From assembly GCA_032622095.1 (NCBI GenBank), contig CP136068.1, positions 184,828,796 through 184,892,795 on the forward strand: 64,000 nucleotides of DNA. Reading direction: 5' to 3'. The first letter of the stretch is position 1. Each line of letters opens with the position of its first letter. Shown piece by piece: positions 45,651 through 62,300 of this stretch. The position numbers were made by a program, and so were the translations under genes. The notes below the pieces were generated by a model. That model did not search any database. It was not told the origin of the DNA and saw only the letters and a program-made list of their open reading frames with translations. Origin of the DNA: Siphonodentalium dalli (Eukaryota > Mollusca > Scaphopoda > Gadilida > Siphonodentaliidae).

Positions 45651-48431
45651 CTGTGGTTACTATGGTATTTGAGACTTTGATGATAAGATATATGAACTGT
45701 GATGACTATGGTATTTGCAGGTTTGATGATAAGATATATGAACTGTGGTTACTATAGTATTTGAGGCTTTGCTGATAAGATATATGAACTGTGGTGACTA
45801 TGGTATTTGAGGCTTTGATGATAAGATATATGAACTGTGGTTACTATGGTATTTGAGGCTTTTATGATAAGATATATGAACTGTGGTGACTATGGTATTT
45901 GAGGCTTTGATGATAAGATATATGAACTGTGATGACTATGGTATTTGCAGGTTTGATGATAAGATATATGAACTGTGGTTACTATAGTATTTGAGGCTTT
46001 GCTGATAAGATATATGAACTGTGGTGACTATGGTATTTGAGGCTTTTATGATAAGATATATGAACTGTGGTGACTATGGTATTTGAGGCTTTGATGATAA
46101 GATATATGAACTGTGGTGACTATGGTATTTGAGGCTTTGATGATAAGATATATGAACTGTGGTTACTATGGTATTTGAGACTTTGATGATAAGATATATG
46201 AACTGTGGTGACTATGGTATTTGAGGCTTTGATGATAAGATATATGAACTGTGGTGACTATGGTATTTGAGGCTTTGATGATAAGATATATGAACTGTGG
46301 TGACTATGGTATTTGAGGCTTTGATGATAAGATATATGAACTGTGGTGACTATGGTATTTGAGACTTTGATGATAAGATATATGAACTGTGGTGACTATG
46401 GTATTTGAGGCTTTGATGATAAGATATATGAACTGTGGTGACTATGGTATTTGAGGCTTTGATGATAAGATATATGAACTGTGGTTACTATGGTATTTGA
46501 GACTTTGATGATAAGATATATGAACTGTGGTGACTATGGTATTTGAGGCTTTGATGATAAGATATATGAACTGTGGTGACTATGGTATTTGAGGCTTTGA
46601 TGATAAGATATATGAACTGTGGTGACTATGGTATTTGAGGCTTTGATGATAAGATATATGAACTGTGGTGACTATGGTATTTGAGACTTTGATGATAAGA
46701 TATATGAACTGTGGTTACTATAGTATTTGAGGCTTTGATGATAAGATATATGAACTGTGGTGACTATGGTATTTGAGACTTTGATGATAAGATATATGAA
46801 CTGTGGTTACTATGGTATTTGAGGCTTTGATGATAAGATATATGAACTGTGGTGACTATAGTATTTGAGACTTTGATGATAAGATATATGAACTGTGGTT
46901 ACTATGGTATTTGAGACTTTGATGATAAGATATATGAACTGTGGTGACTATGGTATTTGAGTCTTTGATGATAAGATATATGAACTGTGGTTACTATGGT
47001 ATTTGAGGCTTTGATGATAAGATGTATGAACTGTGGTGACTATGGTATTTGAGGCTTTGATGATAAGATATATGAACTGTGGTTACTATGGTATTTGAGA
47101 CTTTGATGATAAGATATATGAACTGTGGTGACTATGGTATTTGAGGCTTTGATGATAAGATATATGAACTGTGGTGACTATGGTATTTGAGACTTTGATG
47201 ATAAGATATATGAACTGTGGTGACTATGGTATTTGAGGCTTTGATGATAAGATATATGAACTGTAGTTACTATGGTATTTGAGACTTTGATGATAAGATA
47301 TATGAACTGTGGTGACTGTGGTATTTGAGGCTTTGATGATAAGATATATGAACTGTGGTGACTATGGTATTTGAGGCTTTGATGATAAGATATATGAACT
47401 GTGGTGACTATGGTATTTGAGGCTTTGATGATAAGATATATGAACTGTGGTTACTATGGTATTTGAGACTTTGATGATAAGATATATGAACTGTGGTGAC
47501 TATGGTATTTGAGGCTTTGATGATAAGATATATGAACTGTGGTTACTATGGTATTTGAGACTTTGATGATAAGATATATGAACTGTGGTGACTATGGTAT
47601 TTGAGGCTTTGATGATAAGATATATGAACTGTGGTGACTATGGTATTTGAGGCTTTGATGATAAGATATATGAACTGTGGTTACTATGGTATTTGAGACT
47701 TTGATGATAAGATATATGAACTGTGGTGACTATGGTATTTGAGGCTTTGATGATAAGATATATGAACTGTGGTGACTATGGTATTTGAGGCTTTGATGGT
47801 AAGATATATGAACTGTGGTTACTATAGTATTTGAGGCTTTGATGATAATATATATGAACGGTGGTGACTATGGTATTTGAGGCTTTGGTGATAAGATATA
47901 TGAACTGTGGTGACTATGGTATTTGCAGACTTTGATGATAAGATATATGAACTGTGGTGACTATGGTATTTGATGATAAGATATATGAACTGTGGTGACT
48001 ATGGTATTTGAGGCTTTGATGATAAGATATATGAACTGTGGTTACTATGGTATTTGAGGCTTTGATGATAAGATATATGAACTGTGGTGACTATGGTATT
48101 TGAGGCTTTGATGATAAGATATATGAACTGTGGTGACTATGGTATTTGAGGCTTTGATGATAAGATATATGAACTGTGGTTACTATGGTATTTGAGGCTT
48201 TGATGATAAGATATATGAACTGTGGTGACTATGGTATTTGAGACTTTGATGATAAGATATATGAACTGTGGTGACTATGGTATTTGAGGCTTTGATGATA
48301 AGATATATGAACTGTGGTGACTATGGTATTTGAGGCTTTGATGATAAGATATATGAACTGTGGTGACTATGGTATTTGAGACTTTGGTGATAAGATATAT
48401 GAACTGTGGTGACTATGGTATTTGAGGCTTT

Positions 48432-49242
48432 GATGGTAAGATATATGAACTGTGGTGACTATAGTATTTGAGGCTTTGATGATAAGATATATGAACTGTG
48501 GTGACTATGGTATTTGAGACTTTGATGATAAGATATATGAACTGTGGTTACTGTGGTATTTGAGGCTTTGATGATAAGATATATGAACTGTGGTGACTAT
48601 GGTATTTGAGGCTTTGATGATAAGATATATGAACTGTGGTGACTATGGTATTTGAGGCTTTGATGGTAAGATATATGAACTGTGGTGACTATGGTATTTG
48701 AGACTTGATGATAAGATGTATGAACTGTGGTGACTATGGTATTTGAGGCTTTGATGATAAGATATATGAACTGTGGTGACTATGGTATTTGAGACTTGAT
48801 GATAAGATGTATGAACTGTGGTGACTATGGTATTTGAGACTTGATGATAAGATGTATGAACTGTGGTGACTATGGTATTTGAGGCTTTGATGATAAGATA
48901 TATGAACTGTGGTTACTATGGTATTTGAAGCTTTGATGATAAGATATATGAACTGTGGTTACTATGGTATTTGAGACTTTGATGATAAGATATATGAACT
49001 GTGGTGACTATGGTATTTGAGGCTTTGATGATAAGATATATGAACTGTGGTTACTATGGTATTTGAAGCTTTGATGATAAGATATATGAACTGTGGTTAC
49101 TATGGTATTTGAGACTTTGATGATAAGATATATGAACTGTGGTGACTATGGTATTTGAGGCTTTGATGATAAGATATATGAACTGTGGTGACTATGGTAT
49201 TTGAGGCTTTGATGATAAGATATATGAACTGTGGTTACTATG
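48432..49242. repeat. ~0.8-kb satellite segment duplicated at 54515-55325
   Basis: A series of rare variants (TTACTGTGG, three GATGTATG units with 45-bp GAGACTTGATG, GAAGCTTTG twice) occurs in the same order at both places with an offset of 6083 bp and no difference seen by eye. The second copy is joined at about 55326 to a segment duplicated from about 53640 (offset 1690 bp; markers CTATAGTATT then GATGGTAAG then CTGTGTGACT). Confidence 0.8.
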
Positions 49243-49460
49243 GTATTTGAGGCTTTGATGATAAGATATATGAACTGTGGTTACTATGGTATTTGAGGCT
49301 TTGATGATAAGATATATGAACTGTGGTTACTATGGTATTTGAGGCTTTGATGATAAGATATATGAACTGTGTTGACTATGGTATTTGAGGCTTTGATGAT
49401 AAGATATATGAACTGTGGTTACTATGGTATTTGAGACTTTGATGATAAGATATATGAACT

Positions 49461-50300
49461 GTGGTGACTGTGGTATTTGAGGCTTTGGTGATAAGATATA
49501 TGAACTGTGGTGACTATGGTATTTGAGGCTTTTATGGTAAGATATATGAACTGTGGTTACTATGGTATTTGAGGCTTTGATGATAAGATATATGAACTGT
49601 GTTGACTATGGTATTTGAGGCTTTGATGATAAGATATATGAACTGTGGTTACTATGGTATTTGAGACTTTGATGATAAGATATATGAACTGTGGTGACTG
49701 TGGTATTTGAGGCTTTGGTGATAAGATATATGAACTGTGGTGACTATGGTATTTGAGGCTTTGATGATAAGATATATGAACTGTGGTTACTATGGTATTT
49801 GAGGCTTTGGTGATAAGATATATGAACTGTGGTTACTATGGTATTTGAGACTTTGATGATAAGATATATGAACTGTGGTGACTGTGGTATTTGAGGCTTT
49901 GGTGATAAGATATATGAACTGTGGTGACTATGGTATTTGAGGCTTTGATGATAAGATATATGAACTGTGGTTACTATGGTATTTGAGGCTTTGGTGATAA
50001 GATATATGAACTGTGGTGACTATGGTATTTGAGACTTTGATGATAAGATATATGAACTGTGGTTACTATGGTATTTGAGGCTTTGATGATAAGATATATG
50101 AACTGTGGTTACTATGGTATTTGAGACTTTGATGATAAGATATATGAACTGTGGTGACTGTGGTATTTGAGGCTTTGGTGATAAGATATATGAACTGTGG
50201 TGACTATGGTATTTGAGGCTTTGATGATAAGATATATGAACTGTGGTTACTATGGTATTTGAGGCTTTGATGATAAGATATATGAACTGTGGTGACTGTG
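49461..50300. repeat. Satellite sub-block with recurring GTGACTGTGG / GGCTTTGGTG unit
   Basis: The paired variant GTGACTGTGGTATTTGAGGC followed by TTTGGTGATAAG appears at 49461, 49691, 49875, 50151 and 50289, with spacings of 230, 184, 276 and 138 bp, all exact multiples of 46. Confidence 0.8.
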
Positions 50301-53300
50301 GTATTTGAGGCTTTGGTGATAAGATATATGAACTGTGGTGACTATGGTATTTGAGGCTTTGATGATAAGATATATGAACTGTGGTTACTATGGTATTTGA
50401 GACTTTGATGATAATATATATGAACTGTGGTGACGATGGTATTTGAGGCTTTGATGGTAAGATATATGAACTGTGGTTACTATGGTATTTGAGGCTTTGA
50501 TGATAAGATATATGAACTGTGGTTACTATGGTATTTGAGACTTTGATGATAAGATATATGAACTGTGGTGACTATGGTATTTGAGGCTTTGATGATAAGA
50601 TATATGAACTGTGGTTACTATGGTATTTGAGGCTTTGATGATAAGATATATGAACTGTGGTGACTATGGTATTTGAGGATTTGATGATAAGATATATGAA
50701 CTGTGGTGACTATGGTATTTGAGGCTTTGATGATAAGATATATGAACTGTGGTGACTATGGTATTTGAGACTTTGATGATACGATATATGAACTGTGGTT
50801 ACTATGGTATTTGAGGCTTTGATGATAAGATATATGAACTGTGGTGACTATGGTATTTGAGGCTTTGATGATAAGATATATGAACTGTGGTTACTATGGT
50901 ATTTGAGACTTTGATGATAAGATATATGAACTGTGGTGACTATGGTATTTGAGGCTTTGATGATAAGATATATGAACTGTGGTGACTATGGTATTTGAGG
51001 CTTTGATGATAAGATATATGAACTGTGGTGACTATGGTATTTGAGGCTTTGATGGTAAGATATATGAACTGTGGTGACTATGGTATTTGAGACTTTGATG
51101 ATAAGATATATGAACTGTTGTTACTATGGTATTTGAGGCTTTGATGATAAGATATATGAACTGTGGTGACTATGGTATTTGAGGCTTTGATGATAATATA
51201 TATGAACTGTGGTGACTATGGTATTTGAGACTTTGATGATAAGATATATGAACTGTGGTGACTATGGTATTTGAGACTTTGATGATAAGATATATGAACT
51301 GTGGTGACTATGGTATTTGAGGCTTTGATGGTAAGATATATGAACTGTGGTGACTATGGTATTTGAGACTTTGATGATAAGATATATGAACTGTGGTGAC
51401 TATGGTATTTGAGACTTTGATGATAAGATATATGAACTGTGGTGACTATGGTATTTGAGACTTTGATGATAAGATATATGAACTGTGGTTACTATGGTAT
51501 TTGCAGACTTGATGATAAGATATATGAACTGTGGTTACTATGGTATTTGAGGCTTTGATGATAAGATATATGAACTGTGGTGACTATGGTATTTGAGGCT
51601 TTGATGATAAGATATATGAACTGTGGTGACTATGGTATTTGAGGCTTTGATGGTAAGATATATGAACTGTGGTGACTATGGTATTTGAGACTTTGATGAT
51701 AAGATATATGAACTGTGGTGACTATGGTATTTGAGGCTTGATGATAAGATATATGAACTGTGGTGACTATGGTATTTGAGACTTTGATGATAAGATATAT
51801 GAACTGTGGTGACTATGGTATTTGAGGCTTGATGATAAGATATATGAACTGTGGTGACGATGGTATTTGAGGCTTGATGATAAGATATATGAACTGTGGT
51901 GACTATGGTATTTGAGACTTTGATGATAAGATATATGAACTGTGGTGACTATGGTATTTGAGGCTTTGATGATAAGATATATGAACTGTGGTGACTATGG
52001 TATTTGATGATAAGATATATGATCTGTGGTGACTATGGTATTTGAGGCTTTGATGATAAGATATATGAACTGTGGTTACTATGGTATTTGATGATAAGAT
52101 ATATGAACTGTGGTGACTATGGTATTTGATGATAAGATATATGAACTGTGGTGACTATGGTATTTGATGATAAGATATATGAACTGTGGTGACTATGGTA
52201 TTTGATGATAAGATATATGAACTGTGGTTACTATGGTATTTGATGATAAGATATATGAACTGTGGTGACTATGGTATTTGATGATAAGATATATGAACTG
52301 TGGTTACTATGGTATTTGAGACTTTGATGATAAGATATATGAACTGTGGTGACTATGGTATTTGAGACTTTGATGATAAGATATATGAACTGTGGTTACT
52401 ATGGTATTTGAGACTTGATGATAAGATATATGAACTGTGGTGACTATGGTATTTGAGGCTTTGATGATATGATATATGAACTGTGGTGACTATGGTATTT
52501 GAGGCTTTGATGATAAGATATATGAACTGTGGTGACTATGGTATTTGAGGCTTTGATGATAAGATATATGAACTGTGATTACTATGGTATTTGAGACTTT
52601 GATGATAAGATATATGAACTGTGGTGACTATGGTATTTGAGGCTTTGATGATAAGATATATGAACTGTGGTTACTATGGTATTTGAGGCTTTGATGATAA
52701 GATATATGAACTGTTGTTACTATGGTATTTGAGGCTTTGATGATAAGATATATGAACTGTGGTGACTATGGTATTTGAGACTTTGATGATAAGATATATG
52801 AACTGTGGTTACTATAGTATTTGATGCTTTGATGATAAGATATATGAACTGTGGTGACTATGGTATTTGAGACTTTGATGATAAGATATATGAACTGTGG
52901 TGACTATGGTATTTGATGCTTTGATGATAAGATATATGAACTGTGGTGACTATGTTATTTGAGACTTTGATGATAAGATATATGAACTGTGGTTACTATA
53001 GTATTTGAGGCTTTGATGATAAGATATATGAACTGTGGTGACTATGGTATTTGATGCTTTGATGATAAGATATATGAACTGTGGTGACTATGGTATTTGA
53101 GGCTTTGATGATAAGATATATGAACTGTGTGACTATGGTATTTGAGGCTTTGATGATAAGATATATGAACTGTGGTGACTATGGTATTTGAGGATTTGGT
53201 GATAAGATATATGAACTGTGGTGACTATGGTATTTGAGACTTTGATGATAAGATATATGAACTGTGGTGACTATGGTATTTGAGGCTTTGATGATAAGAT

Positions 53301-56300
53301 ATATGAACTGTGGTGACTATGGTATTTGAGGCTTTGATGATAAGATATATGAACTGTGGTGACTATGGTATTTGAGACTTTGATGATAAGATATATGAAC
53401 TGTGGTGACTATGGTATTTGAGGCTTTGATGATAAGATATATGAACTGTGGTTACTATGGTATTTGATGATAAGATATATGAACTGTGGTGACTATGGTA
53501 TTTGAGACTTTGATGATAAGATATATGAACTGTGGTGACTATGGTATTTGAGACTTTGATGATAAGATATATGAACTGTGGTTACTATGGTATTTGAGGC
53601 TTTGATGATAAGATATATGAACTGTGGTGACTATGGTATTTGAGACTTTGATGATAAGATATATGAACTGTGGTTACTATGGTATTTGAGGCTTTGATGA
53701 TAAGATATATGAACTGTGGTGACTATGGTATTTGATGATAAGATATATGAACTGTGGTTACTATAGTATTTGAGGCTTTGATGGTAAGATATATGAACTG
53801 TGTGACTATGGTATTTGAGACTTTGATGATAAGATATATGAACTGTGGTGACTATGGTATTTGAGACTTTGATGATAAGATATATGAACTGTGGTGACTA
53901 TGGTATTTGAGGCTTTGATGATAAGATATATGAACTGTGGTGACTATGGTATTTGAGGCTTTGATGATAAGATATATGAACTGTGGTTACTATGGTATTT
54001 GAGACTTTGATGATAAGATATATGAACTGTGGTTACTATGGTATTTGAGGCTTTGATGATAAGATATATGAACTGTGGTGACGATGGTATTTGAGACTTT
54101 GATGATAAGATATATGAACTGTGGTTACTATGGTATTTGAGACTTTGATGATAAGATATATGAACTGTGGTGACTATAGTATTTGAGACTTTGATGATAA
54201 GATATTTGAACTGTGGTGACTATGGTATTTGAGGCTTTGATGGTAAGATATATGAACTGTGGTGACTATGGTATTTGAGGCTTTGATGATAAGATATATG
54301 AACTGTGGTTACTATGGTATTTGAGGCTTTGATGATAAGATATATGAACTGTGGTTACTATGGTATTTGAGGCTTTGATGATAAGATATATGAACTGTGG
54401 TTACTATGGTATTTGAGGCTTTGATGATAAGATATATTAACTGTGGTTACTATGGTATTTGAGGCTTTGATGATAAGATATATTAACTGTGGTGACTATG
54501 GTATTTGAGACTTTGATGGTAAGATATATGAACTGTGGTGACTATAGTATTTGAGGCTTTGATGATAAGATATATGAACTGTGGTGACTATGGTATTTGA
54601 GACTTTGATGATAAGATATATGAACTGTGGTTACTGTGGTATTTGAGGCTTTGATGATAAGATATATGAACTGTGGTGACTATGGTATTTGAGGCTTTGA
54701 TGATAAGATATATGAACTGTGGTGACTATGGTATTTGAGGCTTTGATGGTAAGATATATGAACTGTGGTGACTATGGTATTTGAGACTTGATGATAAGAT
54801 GTATGAACTGTGGTGACTATGGTATTTGAGGCTTTGATGATAAGATATATGAACTGTGGTGACTATGGTATTTGAGACTTGATGATAAGATGTATGAACT
54901 GTGGTGACTATGGTATTTGAGACTTGATGATAAGATGTATGAACTGTGGTGACTATGGTATTTGAGGCTTTGATGATAAGATATATGAACTGTGGTTACT
55001 ATGGTATTTGAAGCTTTGATGATAAGATATATGAACTGTGGTTACTATGGTATTTGAGACTTTGATGATAAGATATATGAACTGTGGTGACTATGGTATT
55101 TGAGGCTTTGATGATAAGATATATGAACTGTGGTTACTATGGTATTTGAAGCTTTGATGATAAGATATATGAACTGTGGTTACTATGGTATTTGAGACTT
55201 TGATGATAAGATATATGAACTGTGGTGACTATGGTATTTGAGGCTTTGATGATAAGATATATGAACTGTGGTGACTATGGTATTTGAGGCTTTGATGATA
55301 AGATATATGAACTGTGGTTACTATGGTATTTGAGACTTTGATGATAAGATATATGAACTGTGGTTACTATGGTATTTGAGGCTTTGATGATAAGATATAT
55401 GAACTGTGGTGACTATGGTATTTGATGATAAGATATATGAACTGTGGTTACTATAGTATTTGAGGCTTTGATGGTAAGATATATGAACTGTGTGACTATG
55501 GTATTTGAGACTTTGATGATAAGATATATGAACTGTGGTGACTATGGTATTTGAGACTTTGATGATAAGATATATGAACTGTGGTTACTATGGTATTTGA
55601 GGCTTTGATGATAAGATATATGAACTGTGGTTACTATAGTATTTGATGCTTTGATGATAAGATATATGAACTGTGGTGACTATGGTATTTGAGGCTTTGA
55701 TGATAAGATATATGAACTGTGGTTACTATGGTATTTGAGGCTTTGATGATAAGATATATGAACTGTGGTGACTATGGTATTTGAGGCTTTGATGATAAGA
55801 TATATGAACTGTGGTTACTATGGTATTTGAGGCTTTGATGATAAGATATATGAACTGTGGTTACTATGGTATTTGAGGCTTTGATGATAAGATATATGAA
55901 CTGTGGTGACTATGGTATTTTAGACTTTGATGATAAGATATATGAACTGTGGTGACTATGGTATTTGAGGCTTTGATGATAAGATATATGAACTGTGGTT
56001 ACTATGGTATTTGAGGCTTTGATGATAAGATATATGAACTGTGGTGACTATGGTATTTGAGGCTTTGATGATAAGATATATGAACTGTGGTGACTATGGT
56101 ATTTGAGACTTTGATGATAAGATATATGAACTGTGGTTACTATGGTATTTGAGGCTTTGATGATAAGATATATGAACTGTGGTTACTATGGTATTTGAGA
56201 CTTTGATGATAAGATATATGAACTGTGGTGACTATGGTATTTGAGGCTTTGATGATAAGATATATGAACTGTGTTGACTATAGTATTTGAGGCTTTGATG

Positions 56301-59300
56301 ATAAGATATATGAACTGTGGTTACTATGGTATTTGAGGCTTTGATGATAAGATATATGAACTGTGGTTACTATGGTATTTGAGGCTTTGATGATAAGATA
56401 TATGAACTGTGGTGACTATAGTATTTGAGGCTTTGATGATAAGATATATGAACTGTGGTTACTATGGTATTTGAGGCTTTGATGATAAGATATATGAACT
56501 GTGGTTACTATGGTATTTGAGGCTTTGATGATAAGATATATGAACTGTGGTGACTATGGTATTTGAGGCTTTGATGATAAGATATATGAACTGTGGTTAC
56601 TATGGTATTTGAGGCTTTGATGATAAGATATATGAACTGTGGTTACTATGGTATTTGAGGCTTTGATGATAAGATATATGAACTGTGGTGACTATGGTAT
56701 TTTAGACTTTGATGATAAGATATATGAACTGTGGTGACTATGGTATTTGAGGCTTTGATGATAAGATATATGAACTGTGATGACTATGGTATTTGGGGCT
56801 TTGATGATAAGATATATTAACTGTGGTGACTATGGTATTTGAGACTTTGATGATAAGATATATGAACTGTGGTGACTATGGTATTTGAGGCTTTGATGAT
56901 AAGATATATGAACTGTGGTGACTATGGTATTTGAGGCTTTGATGATAAGATATATGAACTGTGGTGACTATGGTATTTGAGGCTTTGATGATAAGATATA
57001 TGAACTGTGGTGACTATGGTATTTGAGACTTTGATGATAAGATATATGAACTGTGGTGACTATGGTATTTGAGACTTTGATGATAAGATATATGAACTGT
57101 GGTGACTATGGTATTTGAGGCTTTGATGATAAGATATATGAACTGTGGTGACTATGGTATTTGAGACTTTGATGATAAGATATATGAACTGTGGTGACTA
57201 TGGTATTTGAGGCTTTGATGATAAGATATATGAACTGTGGTGACTATGGTATTTGAGGCTTTGATGATAAGATATATGAACTGTGGTGACTATGGTATTT
57301 GAGGCTTTGATGATAAGATATATGAACTGTGGTTACTATGGTATTTGAGGCTTTGATGATAAGATATATGAACTGTGGTTACTATGGTATTTGAGGCTTT
57401 GATGATAAGATATATGAACTGTGGTGACTATGGTATTTGAGACTTTGATGATAAGATATATGAACTGTGGTTACTATGGTATTTGAGGCTTTGATGATAA
57501 GATATATGAACTGTGGTGACTATGGTATTTGAGGCTTTGATGATAAGATATATGAACTGTGGTGACTATGGTATTTGCAGACTTGATGATAAGATATATG
57601 AACTGTGGTGACTATGGTATTTGAGGCTTTGATGATAAGATATATGAACTGTGGTGACTATAGTATTTTAGACTTTGATGATAAGATATATGAACTGTGG
57701 TTACTATGGTATTTGAGACTTTGATGATAAGATATATGAACTGTGGTGACTATGGTATTTGAGACTTTGATGATAAGATATATGAACTGTGGTGACTATG
57801 GTATTTGAGACTTTGATGATAAGATATATGAACTGTGGTGACTATGGTATTTGAGGCTTTGATGATAAGATATATGAACTGTGGTGACTATGGTATTTGA
57901 GGCTTTGATGATAAGATATATGAACTGTGGTGACTATGGTATTTGAGGCTTTGATGATAAGATATATGAACTGTGGTGACTATGGTATTTGAGACTTTGA
58001 TGATAAGATATATGAACTGTGGTGACTATGGTATTTGAGACTTTGATGATAAGATATATGAACTGTGGTGACTATAGTATTTGAGACTTTGATGATAAGA
58101 TATATGAACTGTGGTGACTATGGTATTTGAGACTTTGATGATAAGATATATGAACTGTGGTTACTATGGTATTTGAGGCTTTGATGATAAGATATATTAA
58201 CTGTGGTGACTATGGTATTTGAGACTTTGATGATAAGATATATGAACTGTGGTTACTATGGTATTTGAGGCTTTGATGATAAGATATATGAACTGTGGTG
58301 ACTATGGTATTTGAGGCTTTGATGATAAGATATATGAACTGTGGTTACTATGGTATTTGAGACTTTGATGATAAGATATATGAACTGTGGTGACTATGGT
58401 ATTTGAGGCTTTGATGATAAGATATATGAACTGTGGTTACTATGGTATTTGAGACTTTGATGATAAGATATATGAACTGTGGTGACTATGGTATTTGAGG
58501 CTTTGATGATAAGATATATGAACTGTGGTTACTATGGTATTTGAGACTTTGATGATAAGATATATGAACTGTGGTTACTATGGTATTTGAGACTTTGATG
58601 ATAAGATATATGAACTGTGGTTACTATGGTATTTGAGACTTTGATGATAAGATATATGAACTGTGGTTACTATGGTATTTGAGACTTTGATGATAAGATA
58701 TATGAACTGTGGTGACTATAGTATTTGAGGCTTTGATGATAAGATATATGAACTGTGGTTACTATGGTATTTGCAGACTTGATGATAAGATATATGAACT
58801 GTGGTTACTATGGTATTTGAGGCTTTGATGATAAGATATATGAACTGTGGTGACTATGGTATTTGAGACTTTGATGATAAGATATATGAACTGTGGTGAC
58901 TATGGTATTTGAGACTTTGATGATAAGATATATGAACTGTGGTGACTATGGTATTTGAGACTTTGATGGTAAGATATATGAACTGTGGTGACTATGGTAT
59001 TTGAGACTTTGATGATAAGATATATGAACTGTGGTTACTATAGTATTTGAGACTTTGATGATAAGATATATGAACTGTGGTGACTATGGTATTTGAGACT
59101 TTGATGATAAGATATATGAACTGTGGTTACTATAGTATTTGAGACTTTGATGATAAGATATATGAACTGTGGTGACAATGGTATTTGAGGCTTTGATGAT
59201 AAGATATATGAACTGTGGTGACTATGGTATTTGAGACTTTGATGATAAGATATATGAACTGTGGTGACTATGGTATTTGAGGCTTTGATGGTAAGATATA

Positions 59301-62300
59301 TGAACTGTGGTGACTATGGTATTTGAGGCTTTGATGATAAGATATATGAACTGTGGTGACTATGGTATTTGCAGACTTGATGATAAGATATATGAACTGT
59401 GGTGACTATGGTATTTGAGGCTTTGATGATAAGATATATGAACTGTGGTGACTATGGTATTTGAGGCTTTGATGATAAGATATATGAACTGTGGTTACTA
59501 TGGTATTTGATGATAAGATATATGAACTGTGGTGACTATGGTATTTGAGGCTTTGATGATAAGATATATGAACTGTGGTGACTATGGTATTTGAGGCTTT
59601 GATGGTAAGATATATGAACTGTGGTGACTATGGTATTTGAGACTTTGATGATAAGATATATGAACTGTGGTGACTATGGTATTTGAGACTTTGATGATAA
59701 GATATATGAACTGTGGTTACTATGGTATTTGAGACTTTGATGATAAGATATATGAACTGTGGTGACTATGGTATTTGAGACTTTGATGATAAGATATATG
59801 AACTGTGGTGACTATGGTATTTGAGACTTTGATGATAAGATATATGAACTGTGGTTACTATGGTATTTGAGGCTTTGATGATAAGATATATGAACTGTGG
59901 TGACTATGGTATTTGAGGCTTTGATGATAAGATATATGAACTGTGGTTACTATGGTATTTGAGGCTTTGATGATAAGATATATGAACTGTGGTGACTATG
60001 GTATTTGAGGCTTTGATGATAAGATATATGAACTGTGGTTACTATAGTATTTGAGGCTTTGATGATAAGATATATGAACTGTGGTTACTATGGTATTTGA
60101 GGCTTTGATGATAAGATATATGAACTGTGGTGACTATGGTATTTGAGACTTTGATGATAAGATATATGAACTGTGGTGACTATGGTATTTGAGGCTTTGA
60201 TGATAAGATATATGAACTGTGGTGACTATGGTATTTGAGGCTTTGATGATAAGATATATGAACTGTGGTTACTATGGTATTTGATGCTTTGATGATAAGA
60301 TATATGAACTGTGGTGACTATGGTATTTGAGGCTTTGATGATAAGATATATGAACTGTGGTGACTATGGTATTTGAGGCTTTGATGATAAGATATATGAA
60401 CTGTGGTGACTATGGTATTTGAGGCTTTGATGATAAGATATATGAACTGTGGTTACTATGGTATTTGATGCTTGATGGTAAGATATATGAACTGTGGTGA
60501 CTATGGGATTTGAGACTTTGATGATAAGATATATGAACTGTGGTTACTATGGTATTTGAGGCTTGATGATAAGATATATGAACTGTGGTGACTATAGTAT
60601 TTGAGGCTTTGATGGTAAGATATATGAACTGTGGTGACTATGGTATTTGAGGCTTTGATGATAAGATATATGAACTGTGGTGACTATGGTATTTGATGAT
60701 AAGATATATGAACTGTGGTTACTATGGTATTTGAGACTTGATGATAAGATATATGAACTGTGGTGACTATGGTATTTGATGATAAGATATATGAACTGTG
60801 GTGACTATGGTATTTGATGATAAGATATATGAACTGTGGTGACTATGGTATTTGAGACTTGATGATAAGATATATGAACTGTGGTGACTATGGTATTTGA
60901 TGATAAGATATATGAACTGTGGTGACTATGGTATTTGATGATAAGATATATGAACTGTGGTTACTATGGTATTTGAGGCTTTGATGATAAGATATATGAA
61001 CTGTGGTTACTATGGTATTTGCAGACTTTGATGGTAAGATATATGAACTGTGGTTACTATGGTATTTGAGGCTTTGATGATAAGATATATGAACTGTGGT
61101 TACTATGGTATTTGAGACTTTGATGATAAGATATATGAACTGTGGTTACTATGGTATTTGAGGCTTTGATGATAAGATATATGAACTGTGGTGACTATGG
61201 TATTTGAGGCTTTGATGATAAGATATATGAACTGTGGTGACTATGGTATTTGAGACTTTGATGATAAGATATATGAACTGTGGTTACTATGGTATTTGAG
61301 GCTTTGATGATAAGATATATGAACTGTGGTGACTATGGTATTTGAGACTTTGATGATAAGATATATGAACTGTGGTTATTATGGTATTTGAGGCTTTGAT
61401 GATAAGATATATGAACTGTGTTGACTATGGTATTTGAGGCTTTGATGATAAGATATATGAACTGTGGTTACTATGGTATTTGATGATAAGATATATGAAC
61501 TGTGGTGACTATGGTATTTGACGCTTTGATGATAAGATATATGAACTGTGGTTACTATGGTATTTGAGACTTTGATGATAAGATATATGAACTGTGGTTA
61601 CTATGGTATTTGAGACTTTGATGATAAGATATATGAACTGTGGTTACTATGGTATTTGAGGATTTGATGATAAGATATATGAACTGTGGTTACTATGGTA
61701 TTTGAGGCTTTGATGATAAGATATATGAACTGAGGTGACTATGGTATTTGAGGCTTTGATGATAAGATATATGAACTGTGGTTACTATGGTATTTGCAGA
61801 CTTTGATGATAAGATATATGAACTGTGGTGACTATATTATTTGAGACTTTGATGATAAGATATATGAACTGTGGTGACTATGGTATTTGAGTCTTTGATG
61901 ATAAGATATATGAACTGTGGTTACTATGGTATTTGCAGACTTTGATGATAAGATATATGAACTGTGGTGACTATATTATTTGAGACTTTGATGATAAGAT
62001 ATATGAACTGTGGTGACTATGGTATTTGAGGCTTTGATGATAAGATATATGAACTGTGGTGACTATGGTATTTGAGGCTTTGATGATAAGATATATGAAC
62101 TGTTGTGACTATGGTATTTGAGACTTTGATGATAAGATATATGAACTGTTGTGACTATGGTATTTGAGACTTTGATGATAAGATATATGAACTGTTGTTA
62201 CTATGGTATTTGAGACTTTGATGATAAGATATATGAACTGTGGTTACTATGGTATTTGAGACTTTGATGATAAGATATATGAACTGTGGTGACTATGGTA

